A stretch of DNA of 64,000 nt from Ellagibacter isourolithinifaciens (GTDB taxonomy: Bacteria; Actinomycetota; Coriobacteriia; Coriobacteriales; Eggerthellaceae): contig NZ_WAJR01000001.1 in the NCBI RefSeq assembly GCF_008831035.1, forward strand, positions 124,001-188,000. The letters run 5' to 3'. Shown piece after piece: positions 21,710-32,674 of the stretch. The notes beneath the pieces were generated by a model. That model ran no database searches. It had not been told where the DNA came from and saw only the letters and a list, made by a program, of their open reading frames with translations. Both the position numbers and the translations under genes were made by a program. Every line of letters begins with the position of its first letter. Position 1 is the stretch's first letter.

Positions 21710-24116
21710 CGAGAGAGGCGGACACGTAAAAGATGCAGCTCGCCGCCTCAGGATGAGGGCGAGCGTTCTCGGCCAGCATTCAAGCGACACTCTTGACGAC
21801 CCATGCGCCCAAGGCTCGGTAAAGCGTCCGTCGATGCCACCGCTTACAATCCTTGCACTCGCATTGTGGGGCGCCTGTGCGGGAAGCTATACCCTGGGAT
21901 TTCGATGCGCGCGGGAGTTCTTGGTTCCCCTCATTTTCGTCGCATGCGTTCTCTTCGCCCTTGCGATTGTCGCCCTCATGCGGGGCGCCCCGCCGACGCT
22001 TGCAGTCCTCACTCTGGGGCTCGCAATCGGGTGCGTACTCGGCTTCTCCGCTACACTTTCGTATATAGCGAAGGCCGACCAAGTCATAGCCTCACCCGTT
22101 CAGGAATGGTGTTTCACCGCCGAAGAAGACGCGAGGCAGGGTGATTTCGGCGCCACGGTGCACGTGGTGGCTCATTCGGAATCGAACGGCGAGGAGCACG
22201 CGGTGAGCGTTACCTTGCCAAAAGGGGAAAGCGACATATTCTACGGTGACTCGTTCAGCGCGACGTGCGCGCTTTCTCAGCCGAGGGAAGCATCTGCCAA
22301 GCGGTTCTATCTTCAAGGCACCAATGCTGTGTCATCGCCTGGAGCGATCGAACGACTGGACAATTCGCGCTCTCTCGGGGGCGTTCTCGCAAACGTTCGG
22401 AAATCAGCGATTGCGCTGTTCGACGGTCAAGGAGATACGGATGCGCTCTGCCAGGCGCTCGTCTGCGGATATCGGGAGCAGCTGCGAGATAGTGATTTGT
22501 ACGCAGCATGTAAGACGGTTGGCGTGGCTCATCTCGTCGCAGTTTCCGGGGCCCATCTTTCCATCACGTGCGGGATGATTGCGTCCGTTCTTCAGGTCGT
22601 TCGAACGCCAAGGAGGCTCTCCCTTGCGATACAGCTTGCTGTGATTTCAATTTATCTGGTACTGACGGGGATGCCCATATCCGCACTTCGAGCTGCGGCG
22701 ATGGCTATCGTCGGCATGATGTCGTTCCTCGCACGCCGACGTCGGACAACACTCTCAGCGCTTGGCGCGTGCATTGTCGTGATCATTACTATCTCCCCGC
22801 AATCGAGCGTATCGATATCGTTTTTCCTCTCAGCGATGTCGACGCTGGGGATCATCGCGCTCATGCCGCTCATCTCATCATGGCTGTCGAACATTCCCAT
22901 CGTGCGGCGGATAGCTGAGCCTCTAGCGCTCACGTTGGCGGCCATGGTGGCTACGACACCGTTTTCCGCGGCGCTCTTCTCGCAGTTGCCGCTCGTATCC
23001 CCTGTTGCGAACCTTGTCGTTGCACCGCTCTTCACGCTTGCGCTCTCGGTAAGCCTTGTGGGGTCCGTTGTCTCCTTAGCAGCTCCCGTCGTTGCGCCGC
23101 TCGCGCTACCCTTCGCGAACGGAGCCGCTTTCTTGCTTGCCCAAGCGATAACGATCTTCGCGGAGATTCCCTTTGCTTGCGTGCCGGTATCGCTTTCCGT
23201 GCCGTGGGGTCTTGCGCTCTCGATTGCTGGGCCGCTTCTGCTCTGGCTCTTATGGCCCCAGCTCACAGGCGCAACGATCTTCGCGATGGTGTCAGCGGCC
23301 TGCGCGTGCGCTATTGCTCTCGTTGTCGTTGTTCCTCTTTTCAGGCCAAGCGAGATCGTCATGCTCGACGTCGCGCAGGGAGACGCGTTCCTCGTGAGGA
23401 GTAAAGGGTCGGCAATTCTCATCGATACGGGAAACCACGACACGCTCCTCAAGGAGGCGCTTGCCAGGCAAGGCATATTCCACCTCGATGCGGTGCTTAT
23501 CACTCACGCCGATGACGACCACTGCGGATCGCTGCAGGCACTTGACGGTGTCGTGGCGATCGATAGCGTGCTCGTGGCGCGCGATGCCCTCACCTGCGAC
23601 TGCGAGTCGTGCGAAAACCTCATCGAGAGCGCGTCGTCGGTCGTGGGATTTGCAAACGTCGAACCTCTTGCTGTTGGGGATGCAATTGCCTGCGGGGACT
23701 TCTCTCTGAAAGTGATCTGGCCACACGGGTTTTCCGACGAGGGCGGCAATGCCGATAGTCTTTGCCTTTTAGCCTCTCTTGCGACGAGTGGGGGCACGTG
23801 GACGGCATTGTTCTGCGGCGACGCTGAATCCGATCAACTGAAAGAGATAATTGATGAGGGGGAATTAGGGGATATCGATATCTACAAAGTCGGTCATCAC
23901 GGCTCGAAGGCAGCACTCACCGAGAGCGTCGTTGAGGTGATTCGCCCTGAGATTTCGCTGATCAGCGTTGGTGAGGGCAATCGATACGGCCACCCTGCTG
24001 CGCAGACGCTTTCGCTTCTGGACAAAGTTGGGTCGCACGTCTTTCGCGCTGACGAGATGGGAGACGTTTCATGCGAATTCTCAAACGATGGCATCCGCAT
24101 TACAGCCCTGGGATAG
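21702..24116 (+). CDS. comEC: ComEC/Rec2 DNA-uptake channel with metallo-beta-lactamase domain
   Basis: About 804 residues. An N-terminal membrane and OB-like part is followed by the Competence domain with some ten helices (VAVSGAHLSI near residue 275), and then a C-terminal metallo-beta-lactamase domain: LDVAQGDAFLV, ITHADDDHCGSL and KVGHHGSK. It carries single-stranded DNA across the membrane. The start is uncertain: TTG 21702, with GAGGAG about ten bases upstream and overlapping the comEA stop, is favoured; ATG 21753 and ATG 21837 are alternatives. Confidence 0.9.
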   Translation: MGNERGGHVKDAARRLRMRASVLGQHSSDTLDDPCAQGSVKRPSMPPLTILALALWGACAGSYTLGFRCAREFLVPLIFVACVLFALAIVALMRGAPPTLAVLTLGLAIGCVLGFSATLSYIAKADQVIASPVQEWCFTAEEDARQGDFGATVHVVAHSESNGEEHAVSVTLPKGESDIFYGDSFSATCALSQPREASAKRFYLQGTNAVSSPGAIERLDNSRSLGGVLANVRKSAIALFDGQGDTDALCQALVCGYREQLRDSDLYAACKTVGVAHLVAVSGAHLSITCGMIASVLQVVRTPRRLSLAIQLAVISIYLVLTGMPISALRAAAMAIVGMMSFLARRRRTTLSALGACIVVIITISPQSSVSISFFLSAMSTLGIIALMPLISSWLSNIPIVRRIAEPLALTLAAMVATTPFSAALFSQLPLVSPVANLVVAPLFTLALSVSLVGSVVSLAAPVVAPLALPFANGAAFLLAQAITIFAEIPFACVPVSLSVPWGLALSIAGPLLLWLLWPQLTGATIFAMVSAACACAIALVVVVPLFRPSEIVMLDVAQGDAFLVRSKGSAILIDTGNHDTLLKEALARQGIFHLDAVLITHADDDHCGSLQALDGVVAIDSVLVARDALTCDCESCENLIESASSVVGFANVEPLAVGDAIACGDFSLKVIWPHGFSDEGGNADSLCLLASLATSGGTWTALFCGDAESDQLKEIIDEGELGDIDIYKVGHHGSKAALTESVVEVIRPEISLISVGEGNRYGHPAAQTLSLLDKVGSHVFRADEMGDVSCEFSNDGIRITALG

Positions 24117-24125
24117 AATGGCTGC

Positions 24126-25136
24126 ATGACACAAACAGCTAAGCAAAAACCACTCATTCCCGCCTACCTGATCGTGGGGGAGGACGCGCTCAAGCGCTCG
24201 ACCGTGCTGAGGAGGCTCCGCGAGCGCCTCGCGCAATACGGAGATCTCTCTTTCAATTCCGACACCTTCGACGGCGAGACGGCGCTGGGGGCTGATATCG
24301 TATCGGCTTGCAACACCATGCCCTTCGCAAGCGAGAAGCGACTGGTCTACGTACGCGATGCCGACAAACTGAAGAAGGCCGATTCGGAGGAGCTCGTCGC
24401 CTACCTCGATTCCCCGAGCGATCAGACGGTGCTTGCGCTTGAGGCGGAGAAGCTTGCAAAGAACACGCGCCTGTACAAAGCTGTCGCCGCAGTGGGGAAG
24501 AGCGCTGTCATCGAATGCATCCCACTGAAGAAGAAGGAGCTGCCCCACACCGTCCGGTCGATGGCCGTCTCGCACGGGACGACGTTCACCGAAGGGGCTG
24601 CAAATGCCCTCGTCGAGCTCGTGGGCGAGAACACGGTGCATCTCGACAGCGAGATCGCTAAGATTGCGCTCGCGCATCGGGGGAACGACCCTGTTTCCGA
24701 GCACGAGGTCCGCTCGCTTGTAAGCCGCACGACCGAGGCAACTCCTTGGGAATTCGTCGATGCCTTTGCCGCGCGCGACCTTAAGAAGTGCCTCATCTAT
24801 CGCGCGAAGATGGAGTCGACCTCGCCTCATGCGCTCATTGCGATGTGTACTACCCGGTTGCGCGAGATCATGTGCGCGAAGGTCCTGGCAGAGCGGGGCA
24901 ACCCCAATGCGCTTGCATCAGCGCTGACCGAGTATGCGAAAATTGCGAACCCCAAAGCCCGCCCGAAACAGGCATGGCAGGTGAAAGGGCATAGCACCCT
25001 CGCACGGCGCTTCTCGAGAGAGGAGCTTCGCCGCGCGATCATCACCGCACGCGATGCCGAGCGCGCCATGAAAAGCGGCGCTGATCCCGAAGCGGCATTC
25101 ATGGACTGGATCACCTCCGTCTGCACGGGAAGATAG
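24126..25136 (+). CDS. holA: DNA polymerase III subunit delta
   Basis: 336 residues, family length. The N-terminal half begins with AYLIVGEDALKRSTVLRRLRERL, like HolA/YqeN proteins, and has the CNTMPFASEKRLVYVRDADKL segment. The C-terminal collar domain has LIAMCTTRLREIM. It opens the sliding clamp as part of the clamp loader. It starts nine bases after comEC; the comEA-comEC-holA-rpsT(-) order is widespread in Gram-positive bacteria. Confidence 0.9.
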   Translation: MTQTAKQKPLIPAYLIVGEDALKRSTVLRRLRERLAQYGDLSFNSDTFDGETALGADIVSACNTMPFASEKRLVYVRDADKLKKADSEELVAYLDSPSDQTVLALEAEKLAKNTRLYKAVAAVGKSAVIECIPLKKKELPHTVRSMAVSHGTTFTEGAANALVELVGENTVHLDSEIAKIALAHRGNDPVSEHEVRSLVSRTTEATPWEFVDAFAARDLKKCLIYRAKMESTSPHALIAMCTTRLREIMCAKVLAERGNPNALASALTEYAKIANPKARPKQAWQVKGHSTLARRFSREELRRAIITARDAERAMKSGADPEAAFMDWITSVCTGR

Positions 25137-25191
25137 CCCCTCCATCCACGATCAAGGCAAACCACTCGATCCCTATCTCGCATTGGCGTCC

Positions 25192-25235
25192 CAAAGAAAA
25201 AGGATCCTGAGTTCTTGCGATGAACTCAGGATCCT
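25192..25235 (-). terminator. Intrinsic terminator of rpsT
   Basis: AGGATCCTGAGTTC (25201-25214) and GAACTCAGGATCCT (25222-25235) form a 14-bp perfect stem with a 7-base loop. On the - strand it is followed by TTTTTCTTT, so it terminates rpsT; it may also stop holA transcripts from the other side. Confidence 0.85.
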
Positions 25236-25260
25236 TCGAAAGTCGCGTTAGGCGATTTGC

Positions 25261-25761
25261 TTATTCAGCAGCTTCCTCAGCTTCGGCAGCCTCGGCCTTG
25301 GCGGCCTCTTCGGCTTCCTTGGCCTTGCGAGCCTTAGCAGCAGCCTCTTCCTTGAGCTGCTTCTCGCGACGCTTTGCCTTCTCGGCGGAAGCGGCAGCGA
25401 GGGCGGCCTTGCGCTCGGCCTTCTTGGCAGCCTTCTTGTTGCCCGTGGCTTCCTGCTTCTTCGGCTCCGGCTTCACATAAGCAGCGCGATCGGCGTCGGT
25501 CACGATGGTGTTGGCGAGCTGCATGACACCGGACTTGCGGTTGGCAGCCTGGTTCTTGTGGATGATGCCCTTGGAAGCAGCCTTGTCGAGCAGGCGGCTC
25601 GCGGCGAGAGCGGCGGCGTAAGCCTCGGCACCGTTGCCGGCAGCGACAGCCTCGCGCACGCGACGCACTGCGGTCTTCAGCTCGGACTTGCAAGCCTTGT
25701 TGCGCTGATGCGCCTTCTCGTTGGTGATGTTGCGCTTCTTCTGGCTCTTGATGTTTGCCAT
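25261..25761 (-). CDS. rpsT: 30S ribosomal protein S20 with long C-terminal extension
   Basis: 166 residues, against 85-95 for most S20 proteins. Residues 1-90 are ordinary S20 ([21 protein letters not shown], and [17 protein letters not shown]). The remaining 75 or so are a low-complexity tail: first Lys/Ala-rich, then Ala/Glu-rich, mostly predicted helix or coiled coil. S20 binds 16S rRNA early in 30S assembly. The start at 25761 (on the - strand) follows AGGAAAGGA. It is divergent from lepA and convergent with holA. Confidence 0.93.
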   Translation of the reverse strand: MANIKSQKKRNITNEKAHQRNKACKSELKTAVRRVREAVAAGNGAEAYAAALAASRLLDKAASKGIIHKNQAANRKSGVMQLANTIVTDADRAAYVKPEPKKQEATGNKKAAKKAERKAALAAASAEKAKRREKQLKEEAAAKARKAKEAEEAAKAEAAEAEEAAE

Positions 25762-26134
25762 GTTCGTTCCTTTCCTAAAACAACTGATAGTCCGCGCATG
25801 CAGCACGACACGTTGCAGGAAAGAGTGTTGGAAGGCAAGATTGACACGCGAGACGAAGAAACCGCATAGATGCGCGTCTCGCATAGGAAACAGTCAGGAT
25901 TTCTCTGTCTCGCAGGCCAATCGGCCATCCAGCACAAGCGCTTTCCCTGTTGCAGCCATGTCTGCGGATTCGCCGATGAATATCACCATGCGAACGCTTG
26001 CTGGATACGCAATGCGATAGAATAGCAAACGCTTGCGCCAATTGCACGTAGTTTTTAGTGAATTGCGCCCTTTTAAGGTGCAAACGTATACATTGAACAC
26101 AAATACTGCAAGAGATAAGGACCTATCGATCGTC
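25762..26134. other. Divergent control region between rpsT and lepA
   Basis: 373 bases without a gene. The left part is the rpsT leader on the - strand. The right part has a direct repeat, GCGAACGCTTGC (25990-26001) and GCAAACGCTTGC (26025-26036), flanking a TAGAAT hexamer at 26018-26023, and a second promoter candidate at 26063-26092. Confidence 0.5.
26063..26092 (+). promoter_or_regulatory. Possible lepA promoter
   Basis: TTGCGC (26063-26068), 18-base spacer, TATACA (26087-26092). It lies 43 bases before the lepA start. Confidence 0.4.
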
Positions 26135-27937
<1,803 letters not shown>

Positions 27938-27939
27938 CT

Positions 27940-28143
27940 ATGTCGAGAAGAGATAAAGAATCCTACAACTGGTTAGACGACCCCTTCGACGAGAAGAAAG
28001 CGGCCGCCGAACGCGAGCGTATGAATGCAAAAGGTGCTTTCCCCGTAGCCGGATGCCTCATCGCGGGAGTCGTCGCCTTGATTCTCATCGTGGCGCTCTT
28101 TGTCATGGGCGCCCTCGCGCTCGGCACGCTTGCGAGAGTTTAA
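27940..28143 (+). CDS. Small single-pass membrane protein of unknown function
   Basis: 67 residues. A charged, acidic/basic N-terminal half (about 1-32) precedes one hydrophobic helix (about 36-62, GCLIAGVVALILIVALFVMG). It starts two bases after the lepA stop and ends shortly before dusB, so it is co-transcribed. I do not recognise the family; the short charged head plus anchor suggests a membrane tether or small regulator. Confidence 0.65.
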   Translation: MSRRDKESYNWLDDPFDEKKAAAERERMNAKGAFPVAGCLIAGVVALILIVALFVMGALALGTLARV

Positions 28144-28169
28144 TAGCAACGACGTTTCGAAAGACCCAC

Positions 28170-29192
28170 ATGATGCATGATTTCTTCGCCGAGCATCCGC
28201 TGCTCCTCGCGCCGATGGCGGGCGTGACCGACGAAGCGTTCCGCGCGCTTTGCCGCGAGCAGGGGGCCTCGCTCGCCTATACCGAGATGGTCTCCGCGAA
28301 GGGCCTTTCCTTCGCGAACGAGAAGACGCGCCATTTGCTGCGCCTGGCTCCTGGAGAGGACCTCGTCGCTGTGCAGCTGTTCGGGCACGAGCCTGCCGTC
28401 ATGGCTGAGCAGGCCGCATGGATCGAGCATACGATGGGCGACACGCTCGCGTACCTCGACATCAACATGGGCTGCCCTGCGCGCAAGATCGTGACGAAAG
28501 GAGACGGCTCGGCGCTCATGTGCGACCCTGCGCTCGCCGCGTCTATCGTGTCCGCGGTGCGCGACGCCGTGAATCATCCCGTCACGGTGAAATTTCGCCG
28601 CGGGTTCAAGATAGGGGAGGAGACGGCCCCCGAGTTCGCCCGTCGGATGGAAGCCGCGGGCGCGTGCGCCGTCACCGTGCACGGGCGCTTCTCCGAGCAG
28701 CTCTACCGCGGGAGTGCTGACTGGGACGTCATCGCGAAGGTCAAGCGCAGTGTTGCCATCCCCGTCGTGGGGAACGGGGACGTGCGCTGCGGTGCCGATG
28801 CGGTCGCCTTGCGTGAGAAGACAGGCTGCGACGCGATCATGATCGGACGCGGCGCTGAGGGCAACCCTTGGGTGTTCGCCCAGGTGAAAGCCGCACTTGC
28901 AGGCGAAGAGGAGCCCGCTTTGCCCAGTGTTGCCGAGCGTCTTGCCATGGCGCGCCGCCATGCGCACTTGCTCGCCGAGCGGGAAGGGCGCAACATCGTG
29001 CGGATGCGCAAGCACGCGATGTGGTACATGACAGGCCTTCCCAGGGCAGCGACCGCGCGCGGGAAGATCAATGCCTGTGTCACGCCGGAAGATTTCGACA
29101 AGGTGTTCGACGATCTGCTCGCCTTTGCAGCAGCACACGATAGCGCGCACAACCCAGCGTCGAGCGCCTTCGTAAACAAGGAGGCCAACTGA
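28170..29192 (+). CDS. dusB: tRNA-dihydrouridine synthase
   Basis: 340 residues. Flavin TIM barrel with LAPMAGVTDEAFR, DINMGCPARKIV holding the catalytic cysteine, KFRRGF, VTVHGRFSEQLYRG and MIGRGAEGNPWVF. The C-terminal helical domain is present. It reduces uridines in tRNA D loops. DusB-like is most likely, but the subfamily is not certain. ATG 28170 or 28173 is possible. The stop overlaps the hemW start (TGATG). Confidence 0.92.
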   Translation: MMHDFFAEHPLLLAPMAGVTDEAFRALCREQGASLAYTEMVSAKGLSFANEKTRHLLRLAPGEDLVAVQLFGHEPAVMAEQAAWIEHTMGDTLAYLDINMGCPARKIVTKGDGSALMCDPALAASIVSAVRDAVNHPVTVKFRRGFKIGEETAPEFARRMEAAGACAVTVHGRFSEQLYRGSADWDVIAKVKRSVAIPVVGNGDVRCGADAVALREKTGCDAIMIGRGAEGNPWVFAQVKAALAGEEEPALPSVAERLAMARRHAHLLAEREGRNIVRMRKHAMWYMTGLPRAATARGKINACVTPEDFDKVFDDLLAFAAAHDSAHNPASSAFVNKEAN

Positions 29193-30301
29193 TGCCGCAC
29201 GATCCCTATCGCGCACTCTATCTGCACGTGCCTTTCTGCGTGAAGCGCTGCTCGTACTGCGATTTCACCACATCCGCCGTTGCCACGGACGACCCGCGCA
29301 TCGACGCGTACGTGGAAGACCTCTGCCTTGCGATCCGCCGCAAGTCGAAGGAAGGCGAGCTCTCAGCAATCGAAACGGTGTATCTGGGCGGGGGTACCCC
29401 GAGTCATATCGGGATGTCGCGGCTGTCCATGCTGCTCTACGCGCTCTCGACGTCGATGCGACTCGAGCCCGACGTGGAATGCTCGATGGAGGCGAACCCC
29501 GAAAGCCTCACTCCGAATATGGTCCGCGACATCTGGGCGCTTGGGGTGAACAGGCTCTCCATTGGCGTTCAGAGCTTTGACGACAAGGTGCTTGAAACCA
29601 TCGGGCGCGCGCACGATGCGCAGGCTGCATGCCGGGCGATAGAAGCGGCTCACGAGCGATTCATCAACGTGAGCTGCGATCTTATGTGCGGAATCCCCGG
29701 GCAGAGCGCGGAATCGTTCGAGCGAAGCGTCTCTCGCGCTATCGAGCTTGGCGTCTCGCATGTAAGCGTCTACCCGCTCACCATCGAACCGCACACTCCG
29801 TTCGACCGCATGGTGCTCTCAGGCGAGCTGCCCGAGCCCGATGACGATGTCGAAGCCGAGCAGATGCAAATCGCGCAGTCGCTTCTTGCGGCCGCCGGCT
29901 TCGAACGTTACGAAGTCGCAAGCTACGCGAAGCCAGGCTACGAGTGCCGTCACAATATCGCCTACTGGACGGGCGTACCCTACTTGGGAATCGGCACTTC
30001 GGCGGCAACAATGACGCAGAACAGCGAGCGGCGGATGCGCATGACAGACGGTTCAGTGACTGACGATTTGAACGCCGAGCAGATGGTCGCCGAGGACCTC
30101 ATGCTCGGCATGCGCATGACGCGCGGCGTCTCCGGCGAGAAGATTGCCGAGGCCAGGCTCGTGCTCCCGCGCCTCGACGAGACGATCGACAAGCTTGTCG
30201 AGGAAGGCCTCGCAGCCTGGAGCGAGGATCGCTTGCGCCCGACCGAGAGGGGATGGCTTCTCGGAAACGAGCTCTACGGCGCGCTTTTCGACCTCGCCTA
30301 A
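29192..30301 (+). CDS. hemW: HemW-type radical SAM protein (oxygen-independent coproporphyrinogen oxidase-like)
   Basis: 369 residues. The radical SAM motif is C-V-K-R-C-S-Y-C (CxxxCxxC) in LHVPFCVKRCSYCDF, followed by YLGGGTPS and NRLSIGVQSFDD. Length and the lepA-hemW-hrcA-dnaJ order, common in Gram-positive bacteria, point to HemW, a haem chaperone, rather than true HemN. It overlaps dusB by one base. Confidence 0.9.
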   Translation: MPHDPYRALYLHVPFCVKRCSYCDFTTSAVATDDPRIDAYVEDLCLAIRRKSKEGELSAIETVYLGGGTPSHIGMSRLSMLLYALSTSMRLEPDVECSMEANPESLTPNMVRDIWALGVNRLSIGVQSFDDKVLETIGRAHDAQAACRAIEAAHERFINVSCDLMCGIPGQSAESFERSVSRAIELGVSHVSVYPLTIEPHTPFDRMVLSGELPEPDDDVEAEQMQIAQSLLAAAGFERYEVASYAKPGYECRHNIAYWTGVPYLGIGTSAATMTQNSERRMRMTDGSVTDDLNAEQMVAEDLMLGMRMTRGVSGEKIAEARLVLPRLDETIDKLVEEGLAAWSEDRLRPTERGWLLGNELYGALFDLA

Positions 30302-30363
30302 GCCTTTGCGGGCGCAACTCCTGTGATGCATCTATCAAGATATGGCGCACCTTACCAAATTCT

Positions 30364-30393
30364 TTAGCACTCGAAGGCATCGGCTGCTAGAAT
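30364..30393 (+). promoter_or_regulatory. CIRCE operator and -10 of hrcA
   Basis: TTAGCACTC (30364-30372), nine-base spacer, GGCTGCTAG (30382-30390). The left half matches CIRCE perfectly; the right half matches GAGTGCTAA at 6 of 9 positions. A TAGAAT -10 (30388-30393) overlaps the right half, so HrcA binding would block the promoter and autoregulate hrcA-dnaJ. Confidence 0.7.
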
Positions 30394-30436
30394 GGCTCTT
30401 TGGCATGGCAGACATCGAGATGAAAGGGGTGAAGTC

Positions 30437-31447
30437 ATGCTCTCAGATAGAAGGCAGCGCGTTCTCGCGGCGCTCATCGAGGAATACGTGGCGCGCGCTT
30501 TGCCCGTCGGGTCTCGAACGCTCACTGAGCGCTACAAGCTCGGCGTGAGCCCCGCCACTGTCCGAAACGAGCTTTCGATTCTCGAAGACGAGGGCTACAT
30601 CGCGCAACCCCATACCTCTGCAGGTCGCATCCCGACCGATTTCGGGTACCGCACCTTCGTGGACGATTTGCTCGCAAATGATTCGCTTCCTGACGAGGAG
30701 CGCTACCGAGCGGTCGCCGAGGACCTGCGCAAAAGCGCCTCGGAACTCGATTCGCTCCTCGAGCAGACCTCAAGCGCCCTTGCAAGGCTTACCGATTGCC
30801 TCTCGATTGTCCTCGCGCCGACGGTACTTGAGACGCGCGTCAAGCAGATCACGCTCGTGAGCCTTACGGCGTTTCGCGCTATCTGCGTTGTCGTGACCGA
30901 AGACGGCAATGTCTTCAACCGTCAAATGGACTTCAGCATCCCCGTCGGCAGCGACGAGCTTTCGCGCATCCAGGTCCTGCTCAGCAAGGCACTTTGCGGG
31001 AAATCGCTCTCCGACGTGGAACGCGGCCTGTCGTTTGGCATGAAGCGCGCCTTCTCCGATCCGCTCGTGCGCGCAGTGCTCGACGAGGTGCTCTCCTGCA
31101 TCCAGGAAGGGCAGACGGGGCGCACCCACCAGCTCGGCATGAGCGCGCTTCTTGCGCAGCCCGAGTTCTCGCACACCGACGCGGTGCTGCCGCTTGTGCA
31201 GGTGCTCGAGGACGACACGGTGCTTCTGCATATCCTCGACGATTTGACGAGCACCGACGAGGACCTCTCTGTGCAGATCGGGAAGGAAAACAAGACCGAG
31301 GGCCTCTCGGGGGTCTCCGTTGTGGCGAGCCGCTATGGACGCGGAGAGGCGGAAGGCGTCGTCGCCGTCATCGGGCCGACGCGAATGGATTATTCGAAGG
31401 TTATCCAAGCCGTGCGTGCGGCAAGCGCGGCGCTTGGCGAATCGTAG
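30437..31447 (+). CDS. hrcA: Heat-inducible transcription repressor HrcA
   Basis: 336 residues. The winged-helix N terminus has YKLGVSPATVRNELSILEDEGYI, followed by QPHTSAGRIPTD, the family signature. A dimerisation/GAF-like domain follows, and the end has the VVASRYGRGEAEGVVAVIGPTRMDY signature. It represses class I heat-shock operons through CIRCE and is activated by GroEL. The CIRCE site 47 bases upstream fits autoregulation. ATG 30437 follows GAAAGGGGTG. Confidence 0.95.
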   Translation: MLSDRRQRVLAALIEEYVARALPVGSRTLTERYKLGVSPATVRNELSILEDEGYIAQPHTSAGRIPTDFGYRTFVDDLLANDSLPDEERYRAVAEDLRKSASELDSLLEQTSSALARLTDCLSIVLAPTVLETRVKQITLVSLTAFRAICVVVTEDGNVFNRQMDFSIPVGSDELSRIQVLLSKALCGKSLSDVERGLSFGMKRAFSDPLVRAVLDEVLSCIQEGQTGRTHQLGMSALLAQPEFSHTDAVLPLVQVLEDDTVLLHILDDLTSTDEDLSVQIGKENKTEGLSGVSVVASRYGRGEAEGVVAVIGPTRMDYSKVIQAVRAASAALGES

Positions 31448-31501
31448 TGAACTGTGCGGCTTTGGCGAGCCGCTGACGAAAGTAGTTGAGAAAGGCAAGA
31501 G

Positions 31502-32644
31502 ATGGCCAAGGACCTGTATGAGATTCTCGGCGTGTCGAAGGACGCGTCCGAATCCGAGATCAAGAAAGCGTTTCGTCGCCGCGCGCGCGAGCTGCACCCC
31601 GACGTGAACAAAGCTGCCGACGCTGAGGACCAGTTCAAGGAGCTCAACGAGGCATACGACGTTCTCTCCGACCCCAACAAGCGAGCGCAATACGACCGCT
31701 TCGGGACCATCCCCGGCGCTGCGGGCGGCGGATATGGCGGAGGGTCCGGCTATGTTGACTTCGACGACCTGTTCGGCGGCGGCTTCGGCGGAATGGGCGA
31801 CATCTTCTCGTCGTTCTTCGGCGGCCAAGGCGGCCAGGGCGGGCGACCCGCGCGCAAGGAAGGCCGCGACATGGGGGTCGGCCTACGTATCACGCTTGAA
31901 GAGGTCGCACGCGGCGTCGAGAAGGAAATCGTCTACGACCGCCTCGCACCCTGCCCCGATTGCAAGGGGACGGGCCTCGGCGAGAACGGCAAGGTTGTCA
32001 CCTGCCCCGAATGCGGCGGCAAGGGCCGCGTCGTCAGTGTTCAGCGTACGTTTTTGGGTGACATGCAGACGGCCACGACCTGCAAGAAGTGCAACGGCAC
32101 CGGCTCGTCGATCGAGAACCCCTGCCCCGAATGCGAAGGCCAGGGCCGTGTGCCCGACCGCCAGCGCGTCACGGTGAAGGTGCCTGCGGGCATCCGCGAC
32201 GGCCAGCAGCTGCGCGTGGGCGGCTTCGGCGAAGCGGGCATCCAGGGCGCACAGGCGGGCGACCTCATCGTCACATGCCGCGTGCAACCGCACGAATTCT
32301 TCGAACGCGACGGCGACGATTTGCACGGGCGCGCGAACATATCCTTCATCCAGGCGATCCTCGGTGCCGAAATCGAGATCGACGGCATCATGCCCGACGA
32401 GAAGGTGCAGGTCCGTATCCCCGCGGGTTGCCAAAACGAGCAGGTCGTTCGCGTAAAGGGCTTCGGCATGCCGCGCCTGAAGAGCGATATCCGCGGCAGT
32501 ATGTACGTCCACGTGAACGTCGTCATCCCCGAGAAGATCACAAAGAAGCAACGCGAGCTGCTCGAGAAGCTCGCGGACGAGATGGGCGAAGAGGTGGCGG
32601 CTCCCCGAAGCCCGTTGCAAAAGCTGCGCGACGCCTTCAACTAG
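31502..32644 (+). CDS. dnaJ: Chaperone protein DnaJ
   Basis: 380 residues, type I. J domain with HPD (residues 1-70), Gly/Phe-rich region (about 72-120), zinc centre with four CxxCxGxG-type repeats ([32 protein letters not shown] at about 155-220), and the C-terminal substrate domains. It stimulates DnaK and delivers substrates. grpE and dnaK are not here. It lies 54 bases after hrcA, and ATG 31502 follows GAAAGGC. Confidence 0.96.
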   Translation: MAKDLYEILGVSKDASESEIKKAFRRRARELHPDVNKAADAEDQFKELNEAYDVLSDPNKRAQYDRFGTIPGAAGGGYGGGSGYVDFDDLFGGGFGGMGDIFSSFFGGQGGQGGRPARKEGRDMGVGLRITLEEVARGVEKEIVYDRLAPCPDCKGTGLGENGKVVTCPECGGKGRVVSVQRTFLGDMQTATTCKKCNGTGSSIENPCPECEGQGRVPDRQRVTVKVPAGIRDGQQLRVGGFGEAGIQGAQAGDLIVTCRVQPHEFFERDGDDLHGRANISFIQAILGAEIEIDGIMPDEKVQVRIPAGCQNEQVVRVKGFGMPRLKSDIRGSMYVHVNVVIPEKITKKQRELLEKLADEMGEEVAAPRSPLQKLRDAFN

Positions 32645-32674
32645 CGCACCTGAAGGGTAAGGTTGCAAAAACCC

